Positions 1 to 12,046 of a stretch of DNA of 64,000 nt are shown piece by piece. A program made the position numbers and the translations under genes. The stretch is from positions 45,467,911 to 45,531,910 of the forward strand of contig CP136066.1 in NCBI GenBank assembly GCA_032622095.1, read 5' to 3'. Under the pieces are notes generated by a model. That model was not told the DNA's origin. It ran no database searches and was given only the letters and a program-made list of their open reading frames with translations. Position 1 is the stretch's first letter; each line of letters starts with the position of its first letter. The DNA comes from Siphonodentalium dalli (taxonomy: Eukaryota > Mollusca > Scaphopoda > Gadilida > Siphonodentaliidae).

Positions 1-756
1 CACTGAATTTTCTATCACAAAACTCCGTCGATAAACGTCCAAAATTACACCAGGCAACATGCTTATCCTCTGCTTGGTTGATGTATTTCCATATCAGGAA
101 TAGACTAACAAGAATGCTCTTTAGTATTCGTTGCTCTGAGTAAAACGGCATCCAACTTATCTAATGACCTGACCAACATCTCTACGTCGATGTCCAGGCT
201 ATTAGCGCGGACCCCTATTGAGAAAACGGCTCCCGGAGCAGCATTAATGATATCATGTCTGACTTTGCTCAACTATTGCAAACTAATGAGAAGATTTTAA
301 TGAGCACTTACGCCGCCAAATATCGAGTGTTGTGACGTTTCGATGCTGAACATTTGGGAAATGTCCTCGGGTGTTCAAAGCGTATATTCCCCAGTTGTTC
401 GATGCCGATGCACATTAAATGGCCATGTCTCGTTCATACTTCCATTTATTTGCATGGAGGTATATAGATGGGTCGTTAATTACACGAATTGCTGATCGAA
501 AAAAAATGTATACCCTGATAAATCTTTTCAAAGTTATATCAATTTGCCAGCTGCTTTTAATCATTGACATATACAATAAATGCTGTTTTTTCAAATCAGG
601 AATAGATCCCACAATCACCAGCCGCAAAATTATTATATTGTTATGACGTTGATTGTTATTAATTTGGGATCGTGCTCTTTATTCTTCCATTCTACACTGA
701 AGTAAAATCAGCTAATTGGTGACTTGAATAAGTATGTCTGTGAGTCCGTTAGTCCA
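1..756. repeat. Duplicated non-coding block, left copy
   Basis: No gene is visible. Roughly 150-400 resembles 4320-4590 in the same orientation: both carry the phrases GCGGACCCCTATTG and TTTCGATGCTGAA and a similar run of text ending in a Cys/Pro-free AT-rich tract. The spacing of about 4.2 kb suggests an old segmental duplication that was later broken up by insertions. The short open frames here have no recognisable protein features. Confidence 0.45.
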
Positions 757-1280
757 AGTTATCATCGACGTAAACCAGCTAGTGAAATCACAGGTCCCCA
801 GAACAAAAATTGATCCCACCCCCAATACTACTAATTTGTTATCATTTTTACAAAGCCCACAATCAGGTTCAAAATACGCAATTTTTTTTTACATAAATGC
901 CTCATATATAGGTAGACTGATATGTTATTACTCTTCAATTTGATGTATCCCCTATAAAAATTGGTTAAGAAAAACTCCGGTTATGAGCACAGGTCTGACG
1001 CAAAACGGCTGTAAAATTTCACTGGTTCGAGAAGGTGTCCGCTAAACTGGATCAAATAGTCCGGTTTTAACACCGACTTTCACCTCAAAAACACGCTCAA
1101 CGGTGAGTAGAACATATATATTATACACCAATATACAATACATGTAGAAGCAGAATTGTTTACTGACCCACCCAAACAAACCATGCCACACCACGGCATC
1201 GTGTCTCTCGTATTTATTGAAAAAATCAGTTTCATAAACCCGGAGGTAAATTGCAAATTTCCAAAACCGGCCATTTTGTG
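757..1280 (-). repeat. Inverted copy of the dispersed repeat at 1500-2086 and 3510-4140
   Basis: Read on the minus strand, this stretch matches the two plus-strand copies downstream. Shared phrases include GGTTTTACGTCGA, TTCTGGGGACCTGTGA, GTTTATGAAACTGA and TCAATAAATACGA. With the copy at 1500-2086 it forms an inverted pair around a spacer of about 220 bp. The short open frame on the minus strand is not conserved as protein between copies, so I treat it as non-coding. Confidence 0.6.
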
Positions 1281-1448
1281 AAATATTGAAGACTAATTTG
1301 TCATGGGCCAAATATATAACTAAGAAGTAGTGTATATACGCTCTAAATATTTATGAAGTTGTATTCTTGTCCATAATTATATGTATGTTTTCAAATCGGC
1401 ATTCGTGTTAATTCAGTCTTCGCGTATTTATTTTATTTTTATACCTAA

Positions 1449-2086
1449 ATGTTGTGTTGCATAAAAACTATAAATAGTACTCATATATAGCAGACTCGCA
1501 CACAATGGCTGGTTTTGGAAAATTTCAATTTGCTTCCGGGTTTATGAAACTGATTTTTTCAATAAATACGAAATATACGATGCCGATGTGGAATGATTGT
1601 TTTGTGTGGGCTAGTAAACAATTCCTCTTTTAATGATGTAACATATATATATTCTACTATAACCGCTGATTGTGTTTTTGAAGCGCAAATCGGTGTAAAA
1701 CTCGCACTCTTTGACCCAGTTTAGAGGACACCATCTCGAACGAGTGAAATTTTACAGCCGGTTTTCGTCAGACCTGTGCTCATACGTGGAGTTTTTCTTA
1801 AACAATGTTTACACGGGATACATCAAATTGAAGAGTAATAACATACATGTATCTTTCTACCTATATATGAGGTATTTATGTAACACAAATTATTTGTATG
1901 TATTTTGAACATGGTTGTGGACAAATTAGGCCGGGCCAAGTTGGTTACTTTCTATAGGATTAAGTACTATTGGGAGTGGGGGTCAATTTTTGTTCTGGGG
2001 ACCTGTGAATGAAATATGTTGGGATATTGCTGGTTTTACGTCGAAGTCCCGTGTCACTTTAATCGGGTTTTAATATTCATGGTTAA
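1449..2086 (+). repeat. Tandem repeat copy 1, interrupted by an insertion
   Basis: This is the first of two head-to-tail copies of a unit of about 690 bp. Its end continues at 3451-3487, after the insertion at 2087-3450. Shared landmarks with copy 2 are TTGTGTTGCATAA, GCAGACTCGCACACAAT, TTTGACCCAGTTTAGAGGAC and GGGATACATCAAATTGAAG. Confidence 0.65.
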
Positions 2087-3450
2087 GGGTGGATACACAC
2101 ATGCATGTAATCTCTGTAAATATCGTGTATTTGGAGTTTTACATGGATCATACACACCGTGTAATATGTGTCCGCTGACAACCCAATCATTGCGACTGTG
2201 TTTGACCACAGTGAGTTAAACTCTGAACCTCTGAAGAGCCGTTGACTGGGACGAAGTCGTCAGGCCGCTTAAAATAATTATTCGCGCGATAACTGAAATG
2301 GTCGACGTTCTGTTTAAATCATTGTCAATATTATATTGATGTTAATACCAGTGATGGCCTCTTCCCCAACGCAGGAGGATATGACCCCAACATGCACGGG
2401 GAGCTATATTATCCCAGAAGCTACCGAATTCACCATTGCATATTTCCTCGACGGGGGTGTGCACGCAGCACCCTGAGTCCTGACACCCTGCTTTATAAAT
2501 ATCGTAGCCATGTCTGTCGTGTCTGTTTTCTACGAGTGATTAATCTAATATGCAGCAATTTATGCTATTCATATAATTATGAACATATTATACAGCTTTA
2601 AATTTGAATGCATGGTGTTGCTGTTTGTCTTCATTCGGCGAAAGGGTTGCCTAGCTACGAGTTCCCAACTACGTCACCTTTCCTCTCTTGTGTTATACAG
2701 TTATACATGTATACGCAAAATTTACAACTATGGAATATTTAAGTAAAACATTATATTTTAATTCTTGCCCAGATAATTCCGGCTGATACATTCAATTAAC
2801 TCTCTTAGTTATTGGAAGCTTTCGAGAACCAGCCCCTCCCCCCAATCATGGATTATGGTCGAAAATGTTATAATTCAAGCTTGTGACAGGTAGGAGCTTG
2901 TTCAACCTTTGGCTTGAGAAACATATATATAAATGGGGGGGGGGGGGGTGTCACTCTTTTTAATTTCAACGCTGTACCTGCATTATTTTTTGGCGCTATA
3001 ATGAATATTTGCAATCCCAATTGAATTAATGTTATCACATGAGCTCGCTCTCAAATTATCAGAGAAATCTCACCAAGCCGGTATCATCCTATAAAAGAAT
3101 TCTGCATATTTTATTTTTGTTTTGGATGACCCTGTTTCCAAGAAATGACAGAAACAAATCAAGTATAAAATCGACCGGCTCTAATCCACTTTTCGAAATG
3201 AATTATAACTCGTGACATAACAGCAACATATATCAGACAATAATTACTCATTTCGGCATCCATGAAAGAAGACATGTTTATGACTGGCCTGAAATTTCTT
3301 GATGGCAGTTTGTTTGATAATGGCTTATAACTACTCACTGGTGAAATTGACCTCTCGCGCGCAGGTGATTAATTTTGTCAATTATTGGTGTGGCCATGTA
3401 AAATACATGTATTTTACATACAGACATTACATGCATGTGTGTATCCACCC
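2087..3450. mobile_element. Non-autonomous DNA transposon, Harbinger/PIF-like
   Basis: The ends are inverted repeats. The left end begins GGGTGGATACACACATGCAT and the right end is its complement, ending GTATCCACCC; similarity extends roughly 35 bp inward. TAA flanks the element on both sides (2084-2086 and 3451-3453). A 3-bp TAA/TTA duplication is the signature of PIF/Harbinger elements. The neighbouring tandem copy reads straight through the junction near 4138 as GGTTAAATGCACAAAATGCC, which acts as an empty site and supports real insertion. No transposase is visible. A G-run lies at 2936-2949. The superfamily call rests only on the TSD length. Confidence 0.65.
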
Positions 3451-3487
3451 TAAGTGCACAAAATGCCGACAATCTTAGTATTCTCTA

Positions 3488-4178
3488 AAATTGTAACTAT
3501 TATATATTGTGTTGCATAAGAACTATAACTAGTACTCATAGCAGACTCGCACACAATAATTGCTGGTTTTGGAAAATTTCAATTTGCTTCCGGGTTTATG
3601 AAACTGAATGTTTCAATAAATACGGAAGATACGATGCCGAGATGTGGCGTAATTGTTTTGGGTGGGCTAGTAAACAAATTCCTCTTCTAATGATGTATAA
3701 TATATATATTCTACCAACCACTGATTGTGTTTTTGAAGCGCAAGTCGGTGTACAAATCGCACTCTTTGACCCAGTTTAGAGGACACGTCTCGAACGAGTG
3801 AAATTTTACAGCCGGTTTGCGTCAGACCTGTGCTCATAAGCGGAGTTTTTTAAACTAATGTTTACACGGGATACATCAAATTGAAGAGTAATAACATATC
3901 TTTCTACCTATATATGAGCCATTTATGTAACAAAAATTATTGGTATGTAGTTTGAACATGATTGTGGACAAATTGGGCCGGGCCAAGTTGGATACATTTC
4001 TATAGGGTTAAGTACTATTGGGGGTGGGTGGGTGGTCAATTTTTGTTCTGGGGACCTGTGAGTGAAATATGTTGGGATATTGCTGGTTTTACGTCGTAGT
4101 CCCGTGTCACTTTAATCGATTTTTAATATTCGTGGTTAAATGCACAAAATGCCGACAATCTTAGTATTCTCTAAAATT
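3488..4178 (+). repeat. Tandem repeat copy 2 (uninterrupted)
   Basis: This is the second copy of the unit that starts at 1449. Both copies end with the phrase TGCACAAAATGCCGACAATC followed by TTAGTATTCTCTAAAA (3452-3487 and 4141-4178). It preserves the empty target site of the 2087-3450 element. No gene is seen in it. Confidence 0.65.
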
Positions 4179-4859
4179 TCTTGCAAAATGTAGTTGAATT
4201 TTTCCACCTTTGTTCAGTCTGAGATTTAACATACACACTATATTGTTTCATAAATTCTTAACAAAATAGGCTCCGAACTGGGCTATGCCTTTCTGAAGCA
4301 AATGAAGTCCGTATACAATTAAATGACCAGGATCCGTTGAAGTTATACGTCGATTTCCATGTTATTAGTGCGGACCCCTATTGCGATAATGATTCCAGGA
4401 GCACCGCTAAAGATGTTCTACCTGACTTGACTCCACAATAGTTTTCGTTTTCGATGCTGAAAACTAATGATCATATTTTAATGAGATATTTACGACACCA
4501 GATATCGACATTTGTGACCCTTCGATGCTGAAAATAATTAGAAATGTCCTTGATATGTTACCGAGCGTGTATGCCCCCCGTTACGAACCATCGGCTACTT
4601 ATCTTTTGAGGCGAAGTTTTGTGTCATAACTATCACTTGCATTTGTTCAATTGGTTGACCCCCATACCCTAATAGCTAGATTGGTCTATCTATTGAACTG
4701 TTTGATCGAGGTTGGGCGAGACACTCCCAGTGAAAATAAAAAAAAACACAAACCCTGTCTCTGATTACAAAACATAATGCATGGAAAGTATGATGAAGTG
4801 GCTTCTTTCGCTACGGGCAGGATAACCTCCTTAGCGTATGGTATTAAAGGTACTCATTC
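4179..4859. repeat. Right copy of the duplicated block seen at 150-400; otherwise featureless
   Basis: 4320-4590 resembles 150-400 in the same orientation. The remainder (4600-4859) shows no gene, array or recognisable element. Confidence 0.4.
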
Positions 4860-4869
4860 GATTAAGCGC

Positions 4870-5110
4870 CCATCAATTTCTTATTATTTGGCTTCGGGGG
4901 TAAAAAAAAATGTTTGATTCGAGTCGAGGAACCCACCCATCAAAGCTCAGAGTGATCAGATATCGATTTTTAAAATCTATTATTATTCACAACTTGGTAT
5001 AAACAGTGGCCCAATAACAGTCGACGAGAAGAATCCACATTGCGGATGAAGATGGATAACTCTAAAATCAAGTGGCTTTTTGTGTCAGATATTTGACAAA
5101 CCGACAAAAT
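4870..5110 (+). repeat. Dispersed repeat R, 5' part
   Basis: This matches 61725-61925 in the same orientation (TTGGCTTCGGG, CGAGGAACCCAC, TCATCAAAGCTCA, AACTCTAAAATCAAGTGGCT). The match ends near 5100, where the downstream copy continues for another 380 bp. No coding signal. 5111-5484 shows nothing recognisable. Confidence 0.55.
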
Positions 5111-5484
5111 TTCGTTGAACAAAATGTTGATAAATAACAGGTTTTGGGCAATTTTATACTGCAGTTGACTGTGGTTTGCATTATTTTTGTGCAATTAATC
5201 GATTTTGATAACTGAAGCAGCATTAAAATCGGATTGAGTTCCTTTAACTGTGCCGATAATGCGACCGTCTTATATACACATCGTCGTATCGTATCGTTTC
5301 CATTGTGGGGTCTCAATACAAACCTGATTAGGATACTACTAAACGGATGTCCGAAACGATGGCATGCATGTTCGTGTGATCAGGGTCTTATATATACGTC
5401 ATCTTTAATTCGCCTATTTGAATGAGCAATTTGGACTGCTGAGATGGATGTTCTAATAATTTAAATAATCCATCCGGGTGTGAC

Positions 5485-5985
5485 TAATTACTGCCCGGGC
5501 AATCCCGGGCAACCCGTGGACCCGTGGGCCCGCGGACAATCTAATACGATGCCTTATGGTAGTAGGATACAAAATAAGAATATGCCATGAAAATTGACTT
5601 GCTACCGGCGGGTTTATTAACCATTTAAATGCCGATATTGACACAAAGAACCCGGGAGAGCCCGGGCAGACACAGAGACACGATCACATTATATATTGAT
5701 GACTAATGGTAGCAAGGCACTCTTCTAAAGGTATACTGTGAAGATGATTGACTCGCTATCTCGTTCACGGACGGCTTCATTAACTCCTTAAATAACGATA
5801 TGCGCCAGAAGAGCAAAGGAGAAGTCCGGCAGCCCCATGGTCCCACGGACAACATAATATGGTACCGTTTGGTAGTGGGATACATACTAAGATAGGTTGC
5901 GAACGTGTATTTGCTGTGTCGTCCACCGCCTGTTTTATTAACCCTTTAAATTCCGATATTGGCTCAAAGAATTCGGATAGAGGTG
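5485..5985 (+). repeat. Dispersed compound satellite, array 1
   Basis: Units alternate two related modules. Landmarks are a CCCGGGC-rich stretch, GGTAGTAGGATAC, a C-rich GCCGG box, TTAACCC.TTAAAT and GCCGATATTG. The same landmarks recur at 10530-11232 in this orientation and at 12047-12490 and 29566-30235 inverted. The array is interrupted at its right end by the foldback element FB1 and resumes at about 10530. Units are diverged and no protein is encoded. Confidence 0.6.
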
Positions 5986-6935
5986 TAGCTTAACGCAAAA
6001 TCGTTCACTTTTGGATTAAAGCATGAAACTTTCAGGGCTGGTTGGGTATGTGGTCCACATCAACCAGTTAGCTGGTTCCAGTATTTTGGTGACCCCTTGA
6101 CCTTCAAATTGACCTGGACATTTCGAAAATTAGAGATTTAGAAGTATGATATGTGTCAAATATAATGGCTACATTAAAGGATATAAAGACACTGTAGAAT
6201 GTCAATGCGATGCCATGGATGTCCACCTTTGTATTCACATTCAATTTGTCTACGATAATCCAAAATGGTACCATAATGGACGCCAAAAGTACAACATTTG
6301 ACGTTTTTTTCCCTAATATCTTTAAGATCAGTTTCTGCTTTTTGGAACTGGTTGAGAATTGCGACTTTATTTTGTATTGTCATATTAACTGACCATTGGA
6401 GCAATCCATTAAAATCCATTTTACAGATCATGGTATAAAAATTCACAAAAAATCAGCATTAGGATTCTAGTCATATTTCGTCAAGAAATGGGAAGAAATG
6501 TGCAATCTAAGTGACAAATGCCATTTCTTAATGAATATTCCAACTCAATGGTACCCATGTTGTCACTTTGGCTCCAAATGGCTGTCAACATGGCTGAAAT
6601 TATGGAAAATTGTAAATATTGCCCAAGCGTGTCATGCAACTACATACAAGTTGTGGTTGATAAAACATTACTATTCTGTCGCACAGCTATTGAATACTAC
6701 CATTTGTTATGCACCTTGGTTAATTGTTACTATTTTAAACACTGACATTACCAAAATTATTGGATTTTTTTTTACCACACTTGACATCAAAATCGGCAAA
6801 AATTCACTTTTCAGGTTAAGACCATTTTTTCAAGTAAAATGGAACTATCTTTGGTATCGAATGTGTTTACTGTTTTGATCTGTCTTATATGTGTCACACG
6901 GATGTGTTTTTGGACAAAATTAATCAAGATGGTTT

Positions 6936-7045
6936 GCAAAATGGGAACCAAATTTGGTGAAAAGTAGATTTTTCACATATATCCCGAACATTATTCTCTG
7001 ATGTTCCGAAAAGGTAGCAAATTGGGTTTCATTTTGTATTAACCC
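6936..7045 (+). repeat. 110-bp direct repeat, copy 1
   Basis: This is nearly identical to 7260-7369 (AAAATGGGAACCAAATT, CACATATATCCCGAACATTA, TGATGTTCCGAAAAGGTAGC). The two copies bracket the reverse-transcriptase fragment. They are far too long for a retrotransposon target-site duplication. Confidence 0.75.
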
Positions 7046-7262
7046 AAAATATGTCCCAGGGACTCCAGTATGACTATGCTTGTTTTCGGAATAGGTGGTT
7101 CCAACGAGGACACGTTGTCTGCGATTGCTTATATAATCAGATAACCAGGTCAGACATTCGCCCACAACTCCATTCTAATTTCGCCAAAAGACCTCTGTGT
7201 CAAACCCTTTCAAACGCTTTAGAAGTGTCACAGAACACGGCGCAAGTGTGTAATGGGTTATC
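7046..7262 (-). pseudogene. Fragment of a non-LTR reverse transcriptase
   Basis: On the minus strand one frame reads DTSKAFERV, a stop, then HRGLLAKLEWSCG. A second frame continues LTWLSDYISNRRQRVLVG and HTGVPGTYFG. These correspond to RT motif A (D.SKAFD.VWH.GLL.KL), the W..SYLSNR.Q.V segment and the GVPQGS..GP motif of CR1/Jockey-type LINEs. Only about 70 residues survive, with at least one stop and one frameshift, and the Gln of GVPQG is missing. It is a dead fragment and not obviously derived from the LINE at 51.8-58.7 kb, whose equivalent segment differs. It lies inside the left arm of FB1 between two nearly identical 110-bp direct repeats. Confidence 0.75.
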
Positions 7263-7369
7263 AAAATGGGAACCAAATTAGGTAAAAAGTAGATTTTTCA
7301 CATATATCCCGAACATTATTCTCTGATGTTCCGAAAAGGTAGCAAATTGTGATTCATTTTGTATTAACC
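7260..7369 (+). repeat. 110-bp direct repeat, copy 2
   Basis: Second copy of 6936-7045, immediately on the other side of the RT fragment. After it the FB1 arm sequence continues uninterrupted. Confidence 0.75.
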
Positions 7370-7699
7370 ATGTTACTTAATCAACTGACAATTTAATGTT
7401 CTATTCTGGTTTTCTCAGAACCTTATTGAGGCATGACAAATTAATTTTAAAGGATGCAGTATGGAATTTTGCCAAAAACCTCTTTTGGGATTTTGACCAT
7501 GTTTTGTACGGTAATGGACAGAACTTTGAAACTGAACTGAAAGCAGTGAAAGGGGCCATATGATGTGGCTACTCGGGACAATAACATCGAAATTGTGGCT
7601 CATTGTCATCGAAATGACTGATGTTTGGAAAACCGTTTCCCCCCATTGTGCATATAAATCACCAACAGGACGTAGAACTTTCTGACATTACCCCTCTAT

Positions 7700-8051
7700 C
7701 GATTAACATATCCCTCAGTTATTGTGGAATCGATTCCCACCCAAATATACACATGTATAACGCACTCATGACCATAAACTCCTCCATATATACATAAACA
7801 CGACATAAAAGACCATGTACTCACTCGAGTTTTACACATACACCTCTATGGGAGGGCAAATTCACATTTAAAGGCTAGTGCACACCGCTTAAGCGTAATT
7901 GGCTATTAATTTGGCCTCCCTATATACACCTCACCCATGAACATGCAGCCATACGTTGGTATATCCGTACACCACTTACTTTACTATAAAGCCACAAGTC
8001 ACAATACAGACACACCAGGTATACTTCTACACCTCACCCACGGTCGTATAG

Positions 8052-8125
<74 letters not shown>

Positions 8126-9560
8126 ACATTCATGATAATACAGTCACTTCTTGTATACATATTCGCCTCACCATTGGCCATACAATCACTCGCTGTATAT
8201 ATAATTGCCATGATATGATATATACATATACACCACACCATAGGGTCACCCCGATTATATATATACCTCACCAATGGCCATACAGACGTTTGACATCCTA
8301 TACTATACCAATACCCCACACATACGACCATTCATACACCCCAGGCTTGCATATACACTTCACTCGTAACAATTCAGCCACTCGCTCTATACTCATAACC
8401 ACATTCGTGGTCATGTAGTCAATCCTTTTTTACCAATTCACATCACCATTTGCCATATGGTCACTCCACATACACATATTGGCCACACCCATGGTCATAT
8501 AGCCACTAAAGATATACATATACAGCCCCATGATTATAGAGTCACTCCGGGTATACATATACACATCACAAATGTATATGCTGCCTTCAAGACATACAAA
8601 TACCCTGCACAACATCTCACCATTGGTCATACGGTCACTCATTGTATACCCATTGACCACACCCATGATCATATAGCCACTCAAGATGTATACATTTAAC
8701 CACACTCATGATAATATAGTCACTCCAGGTGTACGTATACACCTCACCGATTGCCATACAACCCTTCAAGACATACCAATACCATGTACACCACCTTACC
8801 ATTGGTCATATGGTATCTCCCTCATACCCATTGGCCACATACATGACATATGGCTACTCAAGATATACATATACACCCCGCACATGGCCATACATTCATT
8901 CCAGGAATACATATACACCTCAGCATTGAATGGGACACACCAATACACCACACACACGGCCACTTGTATACCCCATACTTACATATACACCTCACACATG
9001 GCAATTTAACCATGCACTTTATACCATACATCCGATCCATGATCATACAGCTACTCCCTGTATACATATATACCTCTTATGACAATACACCAACAACAAA
9101 TATGCACACACATGCCATATACATCTATGATCACAATGACACTTACCAACACGCTCGCCAATGACTATCCATCTATACAGGTATGTAAACACTTCAACAA
9201 TCATGACCACACAGCGTTCCATGTACACTTATAATTATTACACCCATAAACACACAACCACTCCTTATGTATCCATACACCCCACCATGATCATACAACC
9301 AACAAATGTATAATATACACCCATTCATGACAATAAATTCACCCAATGATACTTTTGTTATACCCATACACCACTTCAATGACCGTGCAACCATGTATAC
9401 CTATGTACCTGATACGTTAGCACTCCTTGTATACATGTATCTCGCCATTAACACCACACCCATGAGCATATAGACACTCGTTGTATAACTATTCACACCA
9501 TTCGTGATTATACTTCATGTATACCTATTTACATCACATGTGACCACAGACACACCCTGT
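7700..9560 (+). repeat. CA-rich degenerate minisatellite, 40-45-bp units
   Basis: About 40 diverged units of the form TATACATATACACCTCACC, then a CCATGGCCATA-like box, then CAGTCACTCC. The same units occur inverted and direct inside FB2 (21950-24440). The region opens with a core (7690-7740) containing ATCGATTAACATATCCCTC, which is also found at the centre of FB2. Long open frames across it are products of the repeat and not genes. Confidence 0.8.
8055..8122 (+). repeat. Compound (CT)n(TA)n microsatellite
   Basis: About 19 CT dinucleotides run directly into about 16 TA dinucleotides inside the CA-rich array. Confidence 0.95.
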
Positions 9561-10529
9561 CTACCTTTTTCACAAACACCATGTATTAAGTTTATCAATG
9601 TGGAACAATTTTAACGATAATTTGTGAGAGTGGCCACATAGATTGGTCCCGCTCAGGCCGTTTCGAAATTCTGCATGTCCATTTCCGTTCAGAAACATGG
9701 CAAGAATCTCAAAAGAATTGTTTTGGGTAAAATCCCATACTGCATCGTTTAAAATGAAGTTGTCATGCCTCATACGGTATTGGGACAACCAGAATAGAAC
9801 ATATAGTTTTCACTTGATTTAGTAACATGTTTAATAATCAAATGAGTCACAATTTGCTACCTTTTCGGAACAGTAGAGGACATGTTTGTGATATATGTGA
9901 AAAACCAACGTGTTAGATGCATCCATCAGAAATGTTAGTATTCAATGTATATAAGACAGAGTAGTCAATTTTGGTCATCAACCACAACGTGTATGTGGTT
10001 GCATGGCAGGCTTCATGCGGCAATATTGACCATTTTCCACATTGTGGCCGCCATTTTGCAGCCATTTTGAGCCAAAGTGACAATTTTGGTACTAAAGTTG
10101 GAATATGCATAAATGGAAAGTTTCACTTACATTGGACAGTTCTGCCCATTTCTTGATGAAATATGACTAGAAATCCCAATGGTGATTTTTGGGAACATTT
10201 TATACTCTGTTCTGTAAAATCGAATTGTTGAGGGATCAGAAAGGGTTCTGACTCCATGAATAGCATATTTCATTGCTCCAACGGTCAGTTAACATGAACA
10301 ATACAACAAAAAGTCACAATTATCAACCAGTACCAACCAGCAGACAGTGATCCTAAAGATATTAGTGAAAAAAAGTGTAACATTTTCAACTTTTAATTTA
10401 ACGGGTTTCACTTAACCGAACGCTGGAACCAGCTGGATTATAATCAGGGATATAGTGGACTATATATGATTGTGCGAAGTTTGGTGCTTTAATCCGAAAG
10501 TGAACGATTCTTCTGTTATTGTGCGCGGA

Positions 10530-11232
10530 GAGCACTGACGGACCCAGAAACCAGATCACACTATATTTTGATGACTGGTGGTAGCGAGACACTTACAAAA
10601 CGTAAAATGTGAAGATGACTCGCCATCTCGTTCATGGCCGGGTTCATTAACCCCTTAAATGACGGTATAGGTTAGATCACGACTGAGATCGGGCGAGCCC
10701 GGGCGGCTCCACGCACAGTATGGCAGTAGGATCCATATTCTGTGAAAATTTACTTGCCGTATCACCCATCGCCGGTTTTGTTAACCCCTTTAATGCCGAT
10801 ATTGGCTAAAGGAACCTTGATTGTGGATATTGAGTCGCCATCTCGTTCACGGCCGGGTTCATTAACCCTTTAAATGACGATACGAACAGGAGATCCCGGA
10901 CAAGCCCGGATCAGTGGGCATATGGACAGTATAGTATGATACATTGTGGTAGTATGATACATACTAAGCAAATTTTGTGTCATCCACCGCCGGTTTTATA
11001 AAGACTTTAAATGCCGATATTGTCGTAAAAGAACCCCGGCGGACCCAGAAGCCCGATCACACTATATATTGATGACTAATGGCCATGCAGACAGTATAAT
11101 ATGATACCTTGTGGTAGTAGGATGTATATGTTATGAAAAATTATTTGCTGTGTTGTCCAGCGCCGGTGTTATTAACCCCTGTACTCCTGATATTGTCTAA
11201 AATAACTCCGGAGAGCCCGGGTTGAACCGAGC
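10530..11232 (+). repeat. Dispersed compound satellite, array 2
   Basis: This continues the array broken by FB1. The TTAACCC.TTAAA box recurs at irregular steps (near 10646, 10779, 10859, 10995 and 11170), consistent with two alternating modules of about 80 and 135 bp. CCACCGCCGGTTTTAT, GGTAGTAGGAT and GATCACACTATATATTGATG recur. Confidence 0.65.
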
Positions 11233-12046
11233 GTAATCTGCGAATATCAACTCGATTTATTATTTGATCTAGAGTTCCAAGTGCACGATCCCCGTGTTAA
11301 AATGTTAGTAGTAGAAGAATCACAATTCTTCAAAAGCTTTTCAGAAACGAACCCCGCAACCCATTTTATAATAGTGGTGACCACTTGATCAGGAATTGGC
11401 CGCCATCATTTATACGTTCCTACATGTACATGTATAAACAACCCCATAACTAAACATAAATTGTTTCCTGAACATTCCTGGCAATTATACGTTTGTACAC
11501 AGATATTCGGTTTATTTGAGAATTTAGACAGTTTAATGATCTATACACAACACAACTTATTTGAAAAAACATGTTATGGATATTCTGATGTTTGTTTGTT
11601 GACATTCTCTCGTAATGTGAACAATGACAGTTTATTCGCAATGAAATAACCTGCAAGTTGTTTGAGAAAATTGTCCGATAAATTGCGATTTTACACTCGG
11701 GCCTAAGGTTTATATCAAAATAACCAGAAAGGACTATTCTATTCATATCAAGAGACGAAAACATTGGATCGGTTGTTATATCACAAGAACAGCAGCTGCT
11801 GTCATGTGCGACAAGCTGTTTCTGACACTGGGAGTAATATGAGCGATATTTGACTATATACCTAAATCGGTACACAAGTGTATGTATATATTCAGAGGGA
11901 AAATAGGACTACTATTGTCGCTGTTTGATGCAGCCCTCGATGGGTCAATATCGTAAATTTGTCAAAAATCTGAAACATATTTTAGCACGGGGATCGTGGA
12001 CTTGAAACTATACATCAAATAATAAATCGAGTTGATATTAGCAGCT
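11233..12046. mobile_element. Element with about 60-bp inverted ends, between oppositely oriented satellite arrays
   Basis: The left end (11240-11305) and right end (11975-12046) are inverted copies: AATATCAACTCGATTTATTA and CACGATCCCCGTG occur at both. The satellite flanking it is (+) on the left and (-) on the right, so the inversion extends beyond the element. The interior shows no transposase. A 141-codon minus-strand frame (11450-11875) has several Cys but matches nothing I recognise. Confidence 0.5.

Larger units (their letters stand above)
5981..10527. mobile_element. Foldback element FB1 (two inverted arms around a CA-rich minisatellite core)
   Basis: The left arm (about 5981-7660) and right arm (about 9560-10527) are inverted copies. 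The outer ends match as AATCGTTCACTTT.GGATTAAAGCA (near 5999 and, complemented, near 10508). Inside, GGCATGACAA, GTAGCAAATTGTGA and ACCATTGGAGCAAT recur inverted. The left arm is longer because it holds an RT fragment between 110-bp direct repeats. Between the arms lie a conserved core and a CA-rich array of 40-45-bp units. The element sits inside the satellite array, which flanks it on both sides. No transposase is seen. FB2 at 20.5-25.8 kb is a related, better preserved copy. Confidence 0.65.

Noticed and set aside
7937..9228. Many 60-107-codon open frames rich in His/Thr/Ile/Tyr
   Set aside because: They follow the CA-rich 40-45-bp repeat units on both strands and vary with unit number; no protein family pattern.
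11450..11875. 141-codon minus-strand frame with several Cys, considered as a decayed PAN domain
   Set aside because: Cysteine spacing does not fit PAN/apple, there is no leader and no splice context, and it lies inside an inverted-repeat element.
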